Source of the DNA: a virus
IMG/VR virus record: IMGVR_UViG_3300020159_001594
Location: 1 to 24,013 of that record
DNA: 24,013 bases
Strand: one strand, 5' to 3'
The notes beneath the pieces were generated by a model. It saw only the letters and a program-made list of their open reading frames with translations. It made no database searches and was not told the origin of the DNA. Below are positions 23,836 to 24,013 of this stretch, piece by piece. A program made the translations under genes and the position numbers. Within the stretch, counting starts at the first letter, position 1. Every line of letters starts with the position of its first letter.

Positions 23836-24013
23836 CCCTATTAAATGGCTCATGAGTCGGAGCCACTGTGCTGATAGTGCTGATACTATTAGCAATAGAA
23901 TTCCATGTGCCTGTATTAGCATTAAAATAACTGTCAGGCAAGGAATTTACCGTTGTAGATAAATTACCAGATGCGTTAGTTGTCAGCACTACTGCATTAC
24001 CATTTGTGCGCAT
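23831..24013 (-). CDS. Partial CDS, C-terminal end of an upstream structural protein (possibly gp5-like)
   Basis: At least 60 residues are visible, ending in TVAPTHEPFNRG and a TAA stop; the frame is open to the window edge. An ATG sits exactly at the edge, but it may be an internal Met. The stretch is Ser/Thr/Asn-rich with a Tyr/Phe/Trp-containing middle (DSYFNANTGTW). A PTHEP(W/F).R type ending is, from memory, seen at the C-termini of gp5-type baseplate hub/lysozyme proteins in some marine T4-like phages, and gp5 upstream of gp25 would fit that gene order. That name is a guess from a short tail; only the existence of a structural gene here is well supported. Confidence 0.6.
   Translation of the reverse strand: MRTNGNAVVLTTNASGNLSTTVNSLPDSYFNANTGTWNSIANSISTISTVAPTHEPFNRG

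Overview
This window is a stretch of the late, structural part of a tailed-phage genome, most likely a T4-like myovirus of the kind common in seawater. The evidence is (i) a gp25-like baseplate wedge protein followed directly by a gp6/baseplate_J-like protein, a pairing known from marine T4-like phages, (ii) fibre-type proteins of a style common in marine myoviruses, (iii) tight packing with every gene on the minus strand, and (iv) repeated NATAAATA boxes at gene starts, matching the T4 late-promoter core TATAAATA. The DNA is AT-rich. I see no host gene, tRNA, integrase, IS element or CRISPR array, so the host cannot be named.

Layout in the direction of transcription (window right to left): the 3' end of an upstream structural gene (24013-23831); gp25 (23822-23445); an enlarged gp6 of 1133 aa (23391-19990); a single uninterrupted ORF of 4998 aa filling about 15 kb (19988-4992); a 431-aa repeat-bearing fibre-like protein (4989-3694); a 225-aa structural-type protein (3684-3007); two tandem paralogous fibre-like proteins of 470 and 481 aa (2992-1580 and 1541-96); and the first 27 codons of another gene (82-1). 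Gaps between genes are 1 to about 53 bases, so the window is essentially all coding.

How the genes likely work together: gp25 and gp6 are wedge components of the contractile-tail baseplate. The giant protein sits where T4 has gp7-gp8 and is probably a baseplate-peripheral or adhesion scaffold. It has a conserved N-terminal domain, a cupredoxin-like sandwich, several blocks I recall from large marine-myovirus virion proteins, seven FG-GAP-type motifs expected to form one beta-propeller, and an array of about 70-residue repeats inserted between the propeller blades. The downstream proteins look like fibres or fibre tips; one ends in a domain resembling the Peptidase_G2/intramolecular-chaperone type.

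The most interesting observations are the interrupted seven-bladed propeller in the 4998-aa protein, six late-promoter-like boxes that all lie just upstream of starts, two of those boxes placed so that transcription would begin at the start codon itself (predicted leaderless mRNAs), and an inverted repeat around the gp6 promoter that could hide the gp6 ribosome-binding site in read-through transcripts only.
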